Shown: positions 25,057-33,041 of the stretch, in pieces
Layout of the letters: every line of letters starts with the position of its first letter
How positions within the stretch are numbered: position 1 is the stretch's first letter
From: JAUIAI01 sp050633665
Lineage (GTDB): Bacteria > Pseudomonadota > Gammaproteobacteria > Burkholderiales > Burkholderiaceae_E
Length of the DNA stretch: 64,000 nt
NCBI GenBank assembly: GCA_050633665.1
Contig: JBOEGY010000008.1
Coordinates: forward strand, 356,027 to 420,026
Reading direction: 5' to 3'
Translations under genes and position numbers: made by a program
The notes under the pieces: generated by a model
Seen by the model: the letters and a program-made list of their open reading frames with translations, nothing else
Database searches by the model: none
What the model was told of the DNA's origin: nothing

Positions 25057-25788
25057 ATGAAAACCCAAATTATGATTGGCGCACTGGCGCTGGCAGTTTC
25101 GCAAATGGCAACCGCCGCAGGTCCTGGCCACGGTGGCGGTCATCACCAGGCCGGTGTTGAAATTACCGGCAACTCCACCCAGGATACAAGCGCCGGCGCC
25201 TCACTCATCTACAACCACTCTTTTGGCGACAGAACCGAAGCCACGCAAAGCATTTCATCAAACGTTAGCGAAATTAACATTGGCGGCACGTCGGTTCAAA
25301 ACTCACTGCTTCTTGGTGCCAGCGTTGCAAACGTTTCAGTTGGTGGTGACGCTGTCCAGAACATTTCAAGCAACGCGGACAAAGTCGACGTCAAGAACGG
25401 CGCTACTTCCACTCAAACCACGAATATTCTCTTCTCCGGAGTTGAGAACATTGCGAAAGGCGAAGATTCGTACGCAACTCAGAACATGTCTAGCAATTTT
25501 GGCAATGTTGAGATCGGCCGCATAAGCAATCAGACAACCAACCTTTTGCCCGGCTCTTCGGTTAAAAACGAGTCAATCGGTAGTCTTTCGTTCGCCGCCC
25601 AGAATCTGTCGACCAATTTCGGCAAAGTGACTATCGATGGCGTCAGCAATCAAACGACGACTGCCACGTTCAGCAATGTTGTCAACCTGGCAACGGGGTA
25701 CAAATCCGCTGCACGGCAGTCATTGTCAACCAACAGCTCGTGCCAGGTTGATCAGACCTGTACCGGCCTGCGGTATCGCGGACACTAA
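25057..25788 (+). CDS. Exported five-repeat Q/N/S-rich protein B (curlin-like subunit candidate)
   Basis: 243-residue secreted paralogue of the protein at 20385-21077. Signal peptide MKTQIMIGALALAVSQMATA is followed by a Gly/His-rich start (GPGHGGGHHQAG) absent from protein A, then five repeats of 39, 37, 41, 40 and 39 residues (V.I.G.S.Q......V.N.A.G...A.QN.SSNFG) and the tail SSCQVDQTCTGLRYRGH. Repeats correspond one to one with protein A, including the short second repeat ending SSNADK, so the pair arose by whole-gene duplication, as with CsgA/CsgB. GAGGAA precedes the ATG at 25057. A strong terminator follows. Confidence 0.75.
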   Translation: MKTQIMIGALALAVSQMATAAGPGHGGGHHQAGVEITGNSTQDTSAGASLIYNHSFGDRTEATQSISSNVSEINIGGTSVQNSLLLGASVANVSVGGDAVQNISSNADKVDVKNGATSTQTTNILFSGVENIAKGEDSYATQNMSSNFGNVEIGRISNQTTNLLPGSSVKNESIGSLSFAAQNLSTNFGKVTIDGVSNQTTTATFSNVVNLATGYKSAARQSLSTNSSCQVDQTCTGLRYRGH

Positions 25789-25828
25789 TCCAGTCTAGTC
25801 GACCCGGGATTTATGCGGGTTGCGCTAA

Positions 25829-25861
25829 AAAGAGGGGCTGACAGATCGTCAGCCCCTCTTT
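25829..25861. terminator. Bidirectional intrinsic terminator
   Basis: A perfect 14-bp stem (AAAGAGGGGCTGAC / GTCAGCCCCTCTTT) with a five-base loop lies between the second repeat-protein gene and the convergent CoA-transferase gene. T-runs flank it on both strands, so it can end transcription from both sides. Confidence 0.9.
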
Positions 25862-25908
25862 GCTATGGGTTATTCTTGAATGGTCAAGCCTGCGAGTACT
25901 CGGAACGG

Positions 25909-27123
25909 TTAGATAACCTTCTGTCCGCGCAACTTCTCGATCTCCTGAGCGTCCAACCCCAACACCTCACCCAACACCGCTTCAGTATGCTCTCCCAGCA
26001 ACGGGGGTGCATGCCGGTATTGAACCGGCGTCTCGGACAGGCGAATCGGACTGGCCAGCAAGGTCACCGGCTTATCGCCAAGCGCCGGATGCGGCAGCTC
26101 CACCGTCATACCGCGCGCCTTCACCTGCTCATCCTCAAAAACTTGTTGCAGGTTGTTGATCGGCCCGCAGGAAATTGACTGCGACTCGAGTTCTGCCAGC
26201 CAATGAGCAGACGGCCTGGCCGACAAGACCGGGTTCAATTCGGCAACCAGCTCCGCGCGGTGTGCCAGACGGTCAGCATTCAAGGTGAACCGCGCGTCTT
26301 CAAGCAGATCTGGCCGTTCGATCACGCCGCAAAATCGCTGCCATTGTTGTTCATTACCGCAGGCAATAATGATATTGCCATCGGCGGTCGGAAACACCTG
26401 GTAAGGCGTTATGTTCGGGTGTTCGTTGCCCAGCCGCTTGGGCACTTTGCCGCTGCTCAGGTAATTCAGCCCCTGGTTGGCCATAGTCGCGACTGTGGTG
26501 TCGAGCATCCCGATATCAACCGCCTGTCCAAGTCCGGTAATTTCGCGTTTTCTAAGCGCCGCGCAGATTGAAACCGAGGCGTACATACCTGCCATCAGGT
26601 CGGAGATGGAAACGCCGCATTTTTGTGGTTCGCCGTCCGGCTCGCCGGTCACGGACATCATGCCGCCCATTGCCTGGATCAGGACGTCATAGCCGGGCCG
26701 GGCCGCGTATGGTCCGGTATGGCCGAACCCGGTTATCGAGCAATAAACGAGTTTCGGGAAACGTTCTTTCAGACTTTCATAGTCGAGGCCGTATTTTTTC
26801 AGACCTCCAAATTTGAAATTTTCGACCAGAACGTCAGAGTTTTCCAGGAGTGACAGAATCAACTCCTGCCCGGCTGGTTTGCGCATATCAACCGTGATGG
26901 ATCGCTTGTTCCGGTTGGCACACTGGAAGTAGGCAGACTCGGCGGTCAGCTCGCCCTGGTCATCAGTCAGAAACGGAGGGCCCCACTGGCGGGTGTCATC
27001 CCCGGCGCCGGGCATTTCAATTTTGATCACATCGGCACCCAGATCCCCCAGTATCTGAGTGCAACTTGGCCCGGCCAGGATGCGGGTTAAATCGACGACA
27101 CGGATGCCCTCAAGTGCTGACAT
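25909..27123 (-). CDS. Family III CoA-transferase (CaiB/BaiF type)
   Basis: Moves CoA between carboxylic acids in the cytoplasm. The N-terminal signature IRVVDLTRILAGPSCTQILGDLGADVIKIE is typical, as are NRNKRSITVDMRKPAGQE and YCSITGFGHTGPYAARPGYD. An Asp in VSISDLMAGM (about residue 175) stands where the family's catalytic aspartate is expected. 404 residues, usual length. AGGAGA lies 9 bases before the ATG. The context with malonyl-CoA decarboxylase and a TRAP transporter suggests it activates malonate or a related diacid, probably from another acyl-CoA; this is inference. Confidence 0.88.
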   Translation of the reverse strand: MSALEGIRVVDLTRILAGPSCTQILGDLGADVIKIEMPGAGDDTRQWGPPFLTDDQGELTAESAYFQCANRNKRSITVDMRKPAGQELILSLLENSDVLVENFKFGGLKKYGLDYESLKERFPKLVYCSITGFGHTGPYAARPGYDVLIQAMGGMMSVTGEPDGEPQKCGVSISDLMAGMYASVSICAALRKREITGLGQAVDIGMLDTTVATMANQGLNYLSSGKVPKRLGNEHPNITPYQVFPTADGNIIIACGNEQQWQRFCGVIERPDLLEDARFTLNADRLAHRAELVAELNPVLSARPSAHWLAELESQSISCGPINNLQQVFEDEQVKARGMTVELPHPALGDKPVTLLASPIRLSETPVQYRHAPPLLGEHTEAVLGEVLGLDAQEIEKLRGQKVI

Positions 27124-27155
27124 GGTTTCGGTTCTCCTGGGATTGATAAGCTTGC

Positions 27156-28541
27156 TTATTCAGATGCCTGCGAAGCACTGGACGGGGATTCGATTGAACT
27201 GGCTTTTTTCTTCAATGCATTCTTATTGGCTTCGTCAAGCAAAGCGCGTACGGCTTTACTAGTATGGACTTCGCCTTTTGAAACATAAGCCTGATGCCGA
27301 TTCCCAACTTCAGTCAGGTCATACCGGTAATTGACCATGATCGAGGCAGACTGGGCAATCCCTTTAGGGGAAAGATCTGCGCCGAAGATGATCCGGTCCA
27401 GCGACGCCCCGTTGCCAAGATGGAAACGGGCCACCGGATCAACCGGCAGGCCATTGAGCCGTTTGGCCTGACAAAAATACTGCGCGACGGTTCCGAGCAT
27501 GGCTTTCTGGGTTGCGCTATCCGGCGCCAGCAGTTGTTCTTTGGACACCTTGTCGATCAAGACCAGGACATCGCGGTCAACACCCGGGCCTTGAATGCTG
27601 GTCGAGTTCAACTCTGACTGCACCCAGCCGCTGAGCCCGGGAACCGGCGAAAGCGTCATGAAGTGTTTGAGTTGCGGCAACTCTTCGGCCAGGTCCTGGG
27701 CAACCTGTTTGATCAGAAAATTGCCAAAAGACACGCCTTTCAAACCGTTCTGACAATTTGATATTGAGTAAAATATAGCGGTATCAGTCTTGTCGGGATC
27801 GATCGGCTCGCGATCGTTGGCCAGCACCTGCTCGATTGAATCGGGCTTGCCTTTCAGCAGGGCTACTTCCACGAAGATCAGCGGCTCGTCGGGCATCGCC
27901 GGATGAAAAAATGCGAAACAGCGCCGGTCGGCCGGTTGCAGGCGACGCCGTAGATCATCCCAGTCGTGAATCGCATGCACGGCCTCGTAGGCGATAATTT
28001 TCTCAAGCAGGCTGGCCGGTGACTGCCAGTCGATGTGCCGCATGACCAGAAAGCCGCGATTAAACCAGGAAGCAAACAAATGCTGAAAGTCCTGATCGGC
28101 GCGTGCCAACTCCGGCCGACTGGCGATCGCAGCCAGCAGCTTTTCACGCATCTGAACCAGCCGGTGGGTGGCGCCGGGCGCGCTGTTCAGGCGGCGGAGC
28201 AACTCCTGGCGACGAGGCTCGGCAACCGTACGCAGACGCTTGAAAGAAGCAATACTCGGTTGTTCACCGTAGTTGGTGGCGGCTTCCACCACTTGCGCGG
28301 CATCAATATCGAATTCATTCGTGAACAACTCAAAGAAAGCAATCTGCTCAGCGTCGTCCAGCGATTCGAATCGCTCAAGCGCGGTGCAGGCGAGAACCTG
28401 TCCGGATACTTCGCCACGCTCGGACAACAAAGCCTCGCAGATTTCTGAAAGACTGCGTGAGTCGGCCCGCCCTGCCCCTGGTTCAGTCGAACGTTCAAAC
28501 AAGCTGTTGAGCAAGTCCTGAAAGTAACTGACGCCCATCAT
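27156..28541 (-). CDS. Malonyl-CoA decarboxylase
   Basis: Decarboxylates malonyl-CoA to acetyl-CoA. The C-terminal GNAT-like catalytic part contains HFMTLSPVPGLSGW (catalytic Ser region) and RFHLGNGASLDRI (catalytic His region), with GADLSPKGIAQSASIMVNYRYD following. The N-terminal helical domain occupies about residues 1-150. 462 residues from the ATG at 28541, which overlaps the dctM stop (ATGA); an upstream start would extend into dctM without need. With the TRAP genes and the CoA-transferase this makes a route from external malonate to acetyl-CoA. It is the bacterial MatA type. Confidence 0.9.
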   Translation of the reverse strand: MMGVSYFQDLLNSLFERSTEPGAGRADSRSLSEICEALLSERGEVSGQVLACTALERFESLDDAEQIAFFELFTNEFDIDAAQVVEAATNYGEQPSIASFKRLRTVAEPRRQELLRRLNSAPGATHRLVQMREKLLAAIASRPELARADQDFQHLFASWFNRGFLVMRHIDWQSPASLLEKIIAYEAVHAIHDWDDLRRRLQPADRRCFAFFHPAMPDEPLIFVEVALLKGKPDSIEQVLANDREPIDPDKTDTAIFYSISNCQNGLKGVSFGNFLIKQVAQDLAEELPQLKHFMTLSPVPGLSGWVQSELNSTSIQGPGVDRDVLVLIDKVSKEQLLAPDSATQKAMLGTVAQYFCQAKRLNGLPVDPVARFHLGNGASLDRIIFGADLSPKGIAQSASIMVNYRYDLTEVGNRHQAYVSKGEVHTSKAVRALLDEANKNALKKKASSIESPSSASQASE

Positions 28542-29854
28542 ACGGCAGGCCCCATGACCGCGTCTGGCAAGCCGGTTGCCAATGACGGGAACAGACACAG
28601 CAGCACAATGGCCAACACCATGCAGGCAACAAACGGCAACGAGCCCCACAAGATGGTCTTGAGCGAGATGTCCGGCGCAATGCCGTTTATGACATACAGG
28701 TTCAATCCGACCGGTGGCGTAATCAAACCAATCTCCATGTTGATCGTCAGGACGACAGCAAACCAGTAGGGGTCAAAACCGGCCGAGGTGACAATTGGCA
28801 GCAGGATTGGCGCAGCCATCAGGATGACGGCGACTGGTGGCAGAAAGAAACCGGCGATCAGCAAAAATACATTGATCGCCCCCATCAACACCCAGCGATT
28901 GACATCCAGCGTGCCGATCCATTCGGCAATCGACTGGGTAATGTAAAGACTCGAGAGCATGTAGGAAAACACACCGGCAGCGGCAATGATGAACAGAATC
29001 ATCACACTTTCACGCGTCGAGTCCCGCAAGACGACCCAGATCGCCGCCGGGCTCCAGAGTCGGTAAATCAGGATTGCCAACACGATGCACAACAACGCCC
29101 CGACTGCGGCAGTCTCCGAGGGCGTCGCAAGGCCCCCGTACATGGCATACAGAACGCCGGCAATAATCACCAGGAAGGGCACGACTCTCGGCAGAATCTC
29201 AAACTTCTGGCGCCAGGTGTACTCACGCTTGGACAACGCCTGCTCGGTGCCGCTGCGCGCGGTATCAAAGATCGACCAGGCCATGAACAACAACACCAAT
29301 ACCAAACCGGGCACGACACCCGCCAGAAACAAGCGGCCAATCGATGTCTCGGTTGCGATGCCGTAGACGATCATCGTGACCGATGGCGGTATCAGAATGC
29401 CCAGCGTGCCACCGGCGGCAATTGACCCGGCAGCAACGCCGTCCGGGTAGCCGCGCCGACGCATCTCGGGGATCCCCATCTTGCCAATGGCAGCGCAAGT
29501 CGCCGGAGACGAACCAGACATCGCAGCGAACAGAGCGCAGGCGCCCAGGTTGGAGATCACCAGGCCGCCGGGCACACGCGTCAGCCAGCGCTCCAGGCTC
29601 TCGTAGAGATCTGCTCCCGCGCGAGTCGAGGCGATTGCCGCTCCCATGATGATGAACATGGGTATCGACAGAAGCGCGAAACTGTCGAGCTTGCCGAAGA
29701 AGATCTCCGGCAATAGTTCGAGCGACCGGATACCGTCAAAAATCAACAGGAATCCGGCCGAGACGATCAGTAAGCCGGTCGCAACCGACACGCCGGAGAA
29801 CAACACGGCAATGGTGACAACGGCCAAAATGGCGCCTAAGAACAAAGGATCCAC
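28538..29854 (-). CDS. dctM: TRAP transporter large permease DctM-type
   Basis: Inner-membrane large subunit of a sodium-driven TRAP importer, 438 residues with about 12 hydrophobic segments. Diagnostic segments: IPMFIIMGAAIASTRAG, GSSPATCAAIGKMGIPEMRRRGYPDGVAAGSIAAGGTLGILIPPS and GLITPPVGLNLYVINGI. The start is GTG at 29854, overlapping the dctQ stop by one base (TAGTG). The stop overlaps the malonyl-CoA decarboxylase start, tying transport to that enzyme. Confidence 0.93.
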   Translation of the reverse strand: MDPLFLGAILAVVTIAVLFSGVSVATGLLIVSAGFLLIFDGIRSLELLPEIFFGKLDSFALLSIPMFIIMGAAIASTRAGADLYESLERWLTRVPGGLVISNLGACALFAAMSGSSPATCAAIGKMGIPEMRRRGYPDGVAAGSIAAGGTLGILIPPSVTMIVYGIATETSIGRLFLAGVVPGLVLVLLFMAWSIFDTARSGTEQALSKREYTWRQKFEILPRVVPFLVIIAGVLYAMYGGLATPSETAAVGALLCIVLAILIYRLWSPAAIWVVLRDSTRESVMILFIIAAAGVFSYMLSSLYITQSIAEWIGTLDVNRWVLMGAINVFLLIAGFFLPPVAVILMAAPILLPIVTSAGFDPYWFAVVLTINMEIGLITPPVGLNLYVINGIAPDISLKTILWGSLPFVACMVLAIVLLCLFPSLATGLPDAVMGPAV

Positions 29855-30420
29855 TATGACTTCTCCGCCAGTCCGAACGGCAGATCAACGCCGCGAATCA
29901 CCGCTACCAGGTCGGCTACCACTTGCAACAGGAACAAACCGAATCCGACCGGCATCGCGAGATAGGGAATCCAGAGTGGCGCGGCCCAGACAGTATCCGA
30001 TGTCCAGCCACGATCCCAGGCTACCCACCACATTTCAACGCTGTAGAAGACCATCACTGAAATGATCACAATCGTTGCGACCAGTGTCAGCAAAGCCAGT
30101 GACCGGCGAGCCCGCGTACCAAGCCAGATAGGCAGCAAATCGACATTGACATGACCGCGCAATTTCTGCACATACGGCAGGCCGATCAGGGTCGCTCCGA
30201 TCATCAGGTAAATCACCATTTCAGTCTGCCAGATTGTTGATTCGTTCAGGACAGAACGAACGATAATCATCTGGCAGGTAATCAAGACCGAGGCAACAAT
30301 CATCAACGCAGCGGCCAGCCCGCAAAAACCAGACAGCGCGTCTACCACGCGCAAGAATAGACCGCGCTCAGGTCGCGCTTGAGTACCGCCATCCGCAGAT
30401 TGCCGGCTCGACATGTTCAA
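29854..30420 (-). CDS. dctQ: TRAP transporter small permease DctQ-type
   Basis: Four-helix small subunit of the TRAP importer, 188 residues. Hydrophobic segments are near 28-50, 62-82, 103-123 and 150-170; TIWQTEMVIYLMIGATLIGLPYVQKLRGHVNVDLLP is the usual DctQ core. The N-terminus carries about 25 extra polar residues (SSRQSADGGTQARPERG). It follows dctP after a terminator-like hairpin and runs into dctM with a one-base overlap. Confidence 0.9.
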   Translation of the reverse strand: MNMSSRQSADGGTQARPERGLFLRVVDALSGFCGLAAALMIVASVLITCQMIIVRSVLNESTIWQTEMVIYLMIGATLIGLPYVQKLRGHVNVDLLPIWLGTRARRSLALLTLVATIVIISVMVFYSVEMWWVAWDRGWTSDTVWAAPLWIPYLAMPVGFGLFLLQVVADLVAVIRGVDLPFGLAEKS

Positions 30421-30445
30421 CTCCCAGGGTGATCAAAAAGTGAAA

Positions 30446-30475
30446 ACCGATGCCCGGGCAAAGCCGGACATCGGT
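30446..30475 (-). terminator. Terminator-like hairpin between dctP and dctQ
   Basis: On the minus strand ACCGATGTCCGG pairs with CCGGGCATCGGT (12 positions, one G-U pair) around a six-base loop, followed by TTTTC and another T-run. It should reduce transcription of the permease genes relative to the binding protein, as often seen in TRAP and ABC operons. Confidence 0.7.
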
Positions 30476-30498
30476 CTTTCGCCAGTACAACCAGGCGT

Positions 30499-31488
30499 TT
30501 ACTCGACGCTAAGCGCCATATCCAGCAGCTTTTCGCCGCCTTTGACTTTACTCAGGAACTGCTTGTAAGAAGAGCCTTTGGCCAGATCACGCCACTGCTC
30601 AAACTCCGCAGGCGTCATGTTCTTGATTTCGACGCCGGCTTTTTTGAACGTCTCGACCGAAGCGGCATCCTCCTTCTTGGCCTCTGCCAGGTAGAATGCC
30701 TCGGCCTTTTTGGCGCCGGCATCAAGTGCCGCTTTCTGCTTGTCGTTCAATCCGTCATAGGTTGCCTTGTTCATCAGCAGCGGCTGATACATGAACCAGA
30801 GCGCAACATCACCAGCCGGCGTGTAGCACTTCACCTGCTCGTAAATACGGTAAGAAACGAATGAGGATGACGAGGTATTGGCCGCCTGCAGTACGCCGGT
30901 TTGCATGGCGTTGTAGATTTCCGATGAAGCCATCGACGCAATCGAGGCGCCAGCTGCGGACAACATCTGCTCAAACGCCTTGCCTGCGGCACGAGTCTGC
31001 AAGCCTTTGATGTCGGCGGGCGAGGTAACGCACTTGTCTTTGCCAACAAACCCGCCAGCCAGGTATCCGTGCACCAGAACCTTGACATCGTCCTTGGCCA
31101 TGATTTTCTGAATTTCACCCATGAACGGAGACTGGTTGAGACGCGCGGCATGGTCATGGTTTTTGACCAGGCCCGGCATCAGGGTCAGGTTGTATTCCGG
31201 TCGCTGTCCGCCAGCATAAGACAACGGGAAAATGGTCATGTCGAGTTGTCCGCGCGACAGCGGCTTATATTGCTCGCGCGGCTTGAACAAAGACTTCGAG
31301 GGGAAGATCTTGATTGACAAGTCCACGTTGGCTGCCGCGACTTCATCGGCAACGATCTGAGCAACTTTGTGGCGCACATCTTTGGTTGACCACTGATGAG
31401 ACAGGCGCAACTCAGCGGCCTGGGCGGCCATCGACCCGACCCCGAGAATCGTCGCGACGAGCGAAATTGTCGTGAATTTCAGTTTCAT
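30499..31488 (-). CDS. dctP: TRAP transporter substrate-binding protein DctP-type
   Basis: Periplasmic binding subunit, 330 residues. The signal peptide MKLKFTTISLVATILGVGSMAAQA precedes AELRLSHQWSTKDVRHK. The conserved carboxylate-binding Arg is likely in LQTRAAGKAFEQMLSAAGA, and ASSEIYNAMQTGVLQAA is the typical DctP helix. AGGAGA stands 4-5 bases before the ATG at 31488; an in-frame start 46 codons upstream has no signal-peptide logic. The ligand is inferred to be malonate or a related acid from the downstream enzymes. Confidence 0.9.
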   Translation of the reverse strand: MKLKFTTISLVATILGVGSMAAQAAELRLSHQWSTKDVRHKVAQIVADEVAAANVDLSIKIFPSKSLFKPREQYKPLSRGQLDMTIFPLSYAGGQRPEYNLTLMPGLVKNHDHAARLNQSPFMGEIQKIMAKDDVKVLVHGYLAGGFVGKDKCVTSPADIKGLQTRAAGKAFEQMLSAAGASIASMASSEIYNAMQTGVLQAANTSSSSFVSYRIYEQVKCYTPAGDVALWFMYQPLLMNKATYDGLNDKQKAALDAGAKKAEAFYLAEAKKEDAASVETFKKAGVEIKNMTPAEFEQWRDLAKGSSYKQFLSKVKGGEKLLDMALSVE

Positions 31489-31513
31489 TAAGTCTCCTTG
31501 GTTATAGACCCGC

Positions 31514-31529
31514 CGGCCTGAACAGGCCG
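31514..31529. promoter_or_regulatory. Candidate operator in the dctP leader
   Basis: Perfect 7-bp inverted repeat CGGCCTG-AA-CAGGCCG downstream of the likely -10 of dctP. It could be a repressor site or a leader hairpin. No regulator is assigned. Confidence 0.35.
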
Positions 31530-31826
31530 TCCGGTACGGTTTGCGTGCCAAATTATAAGAGAATCGACGAGAAATAGGCTCCAGTTCTTTCCCTAAGCTC
31601 GGCTTTGTCGAAGAAATCGACAGCAAAAGCTGGGCAGACGCGCAAGTCTGTTTGCGTCGGATTTCCGACTCCCCCCGTTCAGAGCCAGATCTGGCGGGCT
31701 AGCGCACGACCGGAACACCTTAGACGGTCATCGACGAACCCGACCTTGTGAGTCGTTTGACCTGACAACTAGCCCATTTTGTTTCATCCATCGGTTTACT
31801 TGCTAAGCAGTAAGCGCAACGTTTAA

Positions 31827-31838
31827 TGTGCATGCACA
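31827..31838. promoter_or_regulatory. 12-bp palindrome before the LuxR-type gene
   Basis: TGTGCATGCACA is a perfect palindrome 48 bases before the ATG at 31886. A near-palindromic TTACTTGCTAAGCAGTAA precedes it by about 15 bases. Either could be an autoregulatory site. Confidence 0.3.
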
Positions 31839-31885
31839 ACGGCTGACAAGACCTGCTTGGCCCTCAAAAAACGGAGAATTGGGAA

Positions 31886-32644
31886 ATGGAACAACCTTGC
31901 GCAATTGAGCCGGTCAGCTTCGCCGCTGAACCCAAAAGAATCCTGATTGTTGACGATCACCCGATGGTGCGTGATTCATTGCACGCTCTGCTCGAAAGCC
32001 TCGAATCAACCATCGTGACGGACCTGGCACTCAACATGAAACAGATGACAGAACGGCTGCAGACCGGTCCTGCCTATCAATACGCCGTTATTGACCTAAG
32101 CCTGCCCGACGGCAACGGTATCGAGATCATCAAAGCTGCGCAGGCCAGCCAGCCAGACATCCCGCTAATTGTATTCTCCGGGCGGATCGAACAAGACCTG
32201 ATTTTACGTTGTCTAAGCATGGGCGTCGTCGGCTATGTACCCAAAACCCATTACAACGACTTGATCACCCAGGCGTTCAGAATGATCCTGAGCGGCCAGG
32301 TTTACATCCCAAGACAGGCTGTCACCGAACGGCAGCAAGTTCATTACAGTGCGATGCGCCCTATCCGCCAAGCAACATCAGATCCACGGCAGCTCTGTCT
32401 TACCGAGCGCCAGATAGACGTGCTTGATTTGATCCTCCAGGGAATGCCCAACAAACTCATCTGCCGGCAACTGCAACTCGCTGAAGGCACCGTCAAAGTG
32501 CATGTCAGCGCAGTGCTGCGCGCACTCGGCGTGCGCAATCGAACCCAGGCCGTCATCGCTGCCGGGAAAATGGGCTTACGGGTCAACCGTGCCGGCCCGT
32601 CAAACGCCGCAATGTCCAGACATGCCCATACCAACAGCATGTAA
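31886..32644 (+). CDS. LuxR/NarL-type response regulator (orphan)
   Basis: 252-residue regulator with a canonical receiver: ILIVDDHPMVRDSL, phospho-acceptor in AVIDLSLPDGNG, IVFSGR and the Lys in GYVPKTH. The LuxR HTH is at about 170-230 (LTERQIDVLDLILQGMPNKLICRQL, AEGTVKVHVSAVLRALGVRNRTQAV). Its recognition helix differs from the two regulators near 17-20 kb, so a different target is expected. GGAG precedes the ATG. No histidine kinase is adjacent; the nearest is at 34.4 kb. Being divergent from dctP, it might control the TRAP genes. Confidence 0.87.
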   Translation: MEQPCAIEPVSFAAEPKRILIVDDHPMVRDSLHALLESLESTIVTDLALNMKQMTERLQTGPAYQYAVIDLSLPDGNGIEIIKAAQASQPDIPLIVFSGRIEQDLILRCLSMGVVGYVPKTHYNDLITQAFRMILSGQVYIPRQAVTERQQVHYSAMRPIRQATSDPRQLCLTERQIDVLDLILQGMPNKLICRQLQLAEGTVKVHVSAVLRALGVRNRTQAVIAAGKMGLRVNRAGPSNAAMSRHAHTNSM

Positions 32645-32660
32645 GCCAACCAGCAGCCGC

Positions 32661-32882
32661 TTACCCGGTTGTTACCTTGGCAACGACCTGGCCTTCCTCC
32701 ACCTCTTGCCCGGCCTCGACCAAAATCTCCGCCACAATCGAATCCGCCTCCAACTCAACCGGTATTTCCATCTTCATTGACTCAACCGTGACCACGCTAT
32801 CGCCGGCAGAAACCGCATCACCCGGCTTCGCATCGATTGTCCAGATGGTGCCGGCGACTTCAGTTGTAATCTCTTTTTGCAT
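32661..32882 (-). CDS. Stand-alone biotinyl/lipoyl-binding domain protein
   Basis: A 73-residue protein consisting only of a biotinyl domain. The modified lysine lies in VESMKMEIPVE, the ESMKME form typical of biotin carriers; the rest alternates beta strands as usual (VAGTIWTIDAKPGDAVSAGD, ILVEAGQEVEEGQVVAKV). Such free domains are known as BCCP-like subunits of acyl-CoA or other carboxylases, but no carboxylase subunit is in the window. It is convergent with the preceding LuxR-type gene, 16 bases apart. Partner unknown. Confidence 0.8.
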   Translation of the reverse strand: MQKEITTEVAGTIWTIDAKPGDAVSAGDSVVTVESMKMEIPVELEADSIVAEILVEAGQEVEEGQVVAKVTTG

Positions 32883-33041
32883 CGTTTTACTGTCTCATGT
32901 GGTTGTTTGGCGGCTCAAACCAGTTTCTTGCCCGAGCGGTGCCCAGGCCAGTTCGGTGGCATACAAGCATCAAATTATGTTGCAGCGCATCAAATCGTGC
33001 TGATTGAGGGTATGCTGGAGTTTTACACAACTGAGTAAGCG

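Larger units (their letters stand above)
31489..31885. other. Divergent intergenic region with two inverted repeats
   Basis: About 400 bases between dctP (-) and a LuxR-type gene (+), no convincing gene. A perfect TATAAT (minus strand, 31552-31557) about 64 bases before the dctP ATG is a likely -10, though no good -35 is seen. CGGCCTG-AA-CAGGCCG at 31514-31529 lies between this -10 and the ATG, a position suited to a repressor. TGTGCATGCACA at 31827-31838 is a perfect 12-bp palindrome 48 bases before the LuxR-type gene. Confidence 0.5.
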
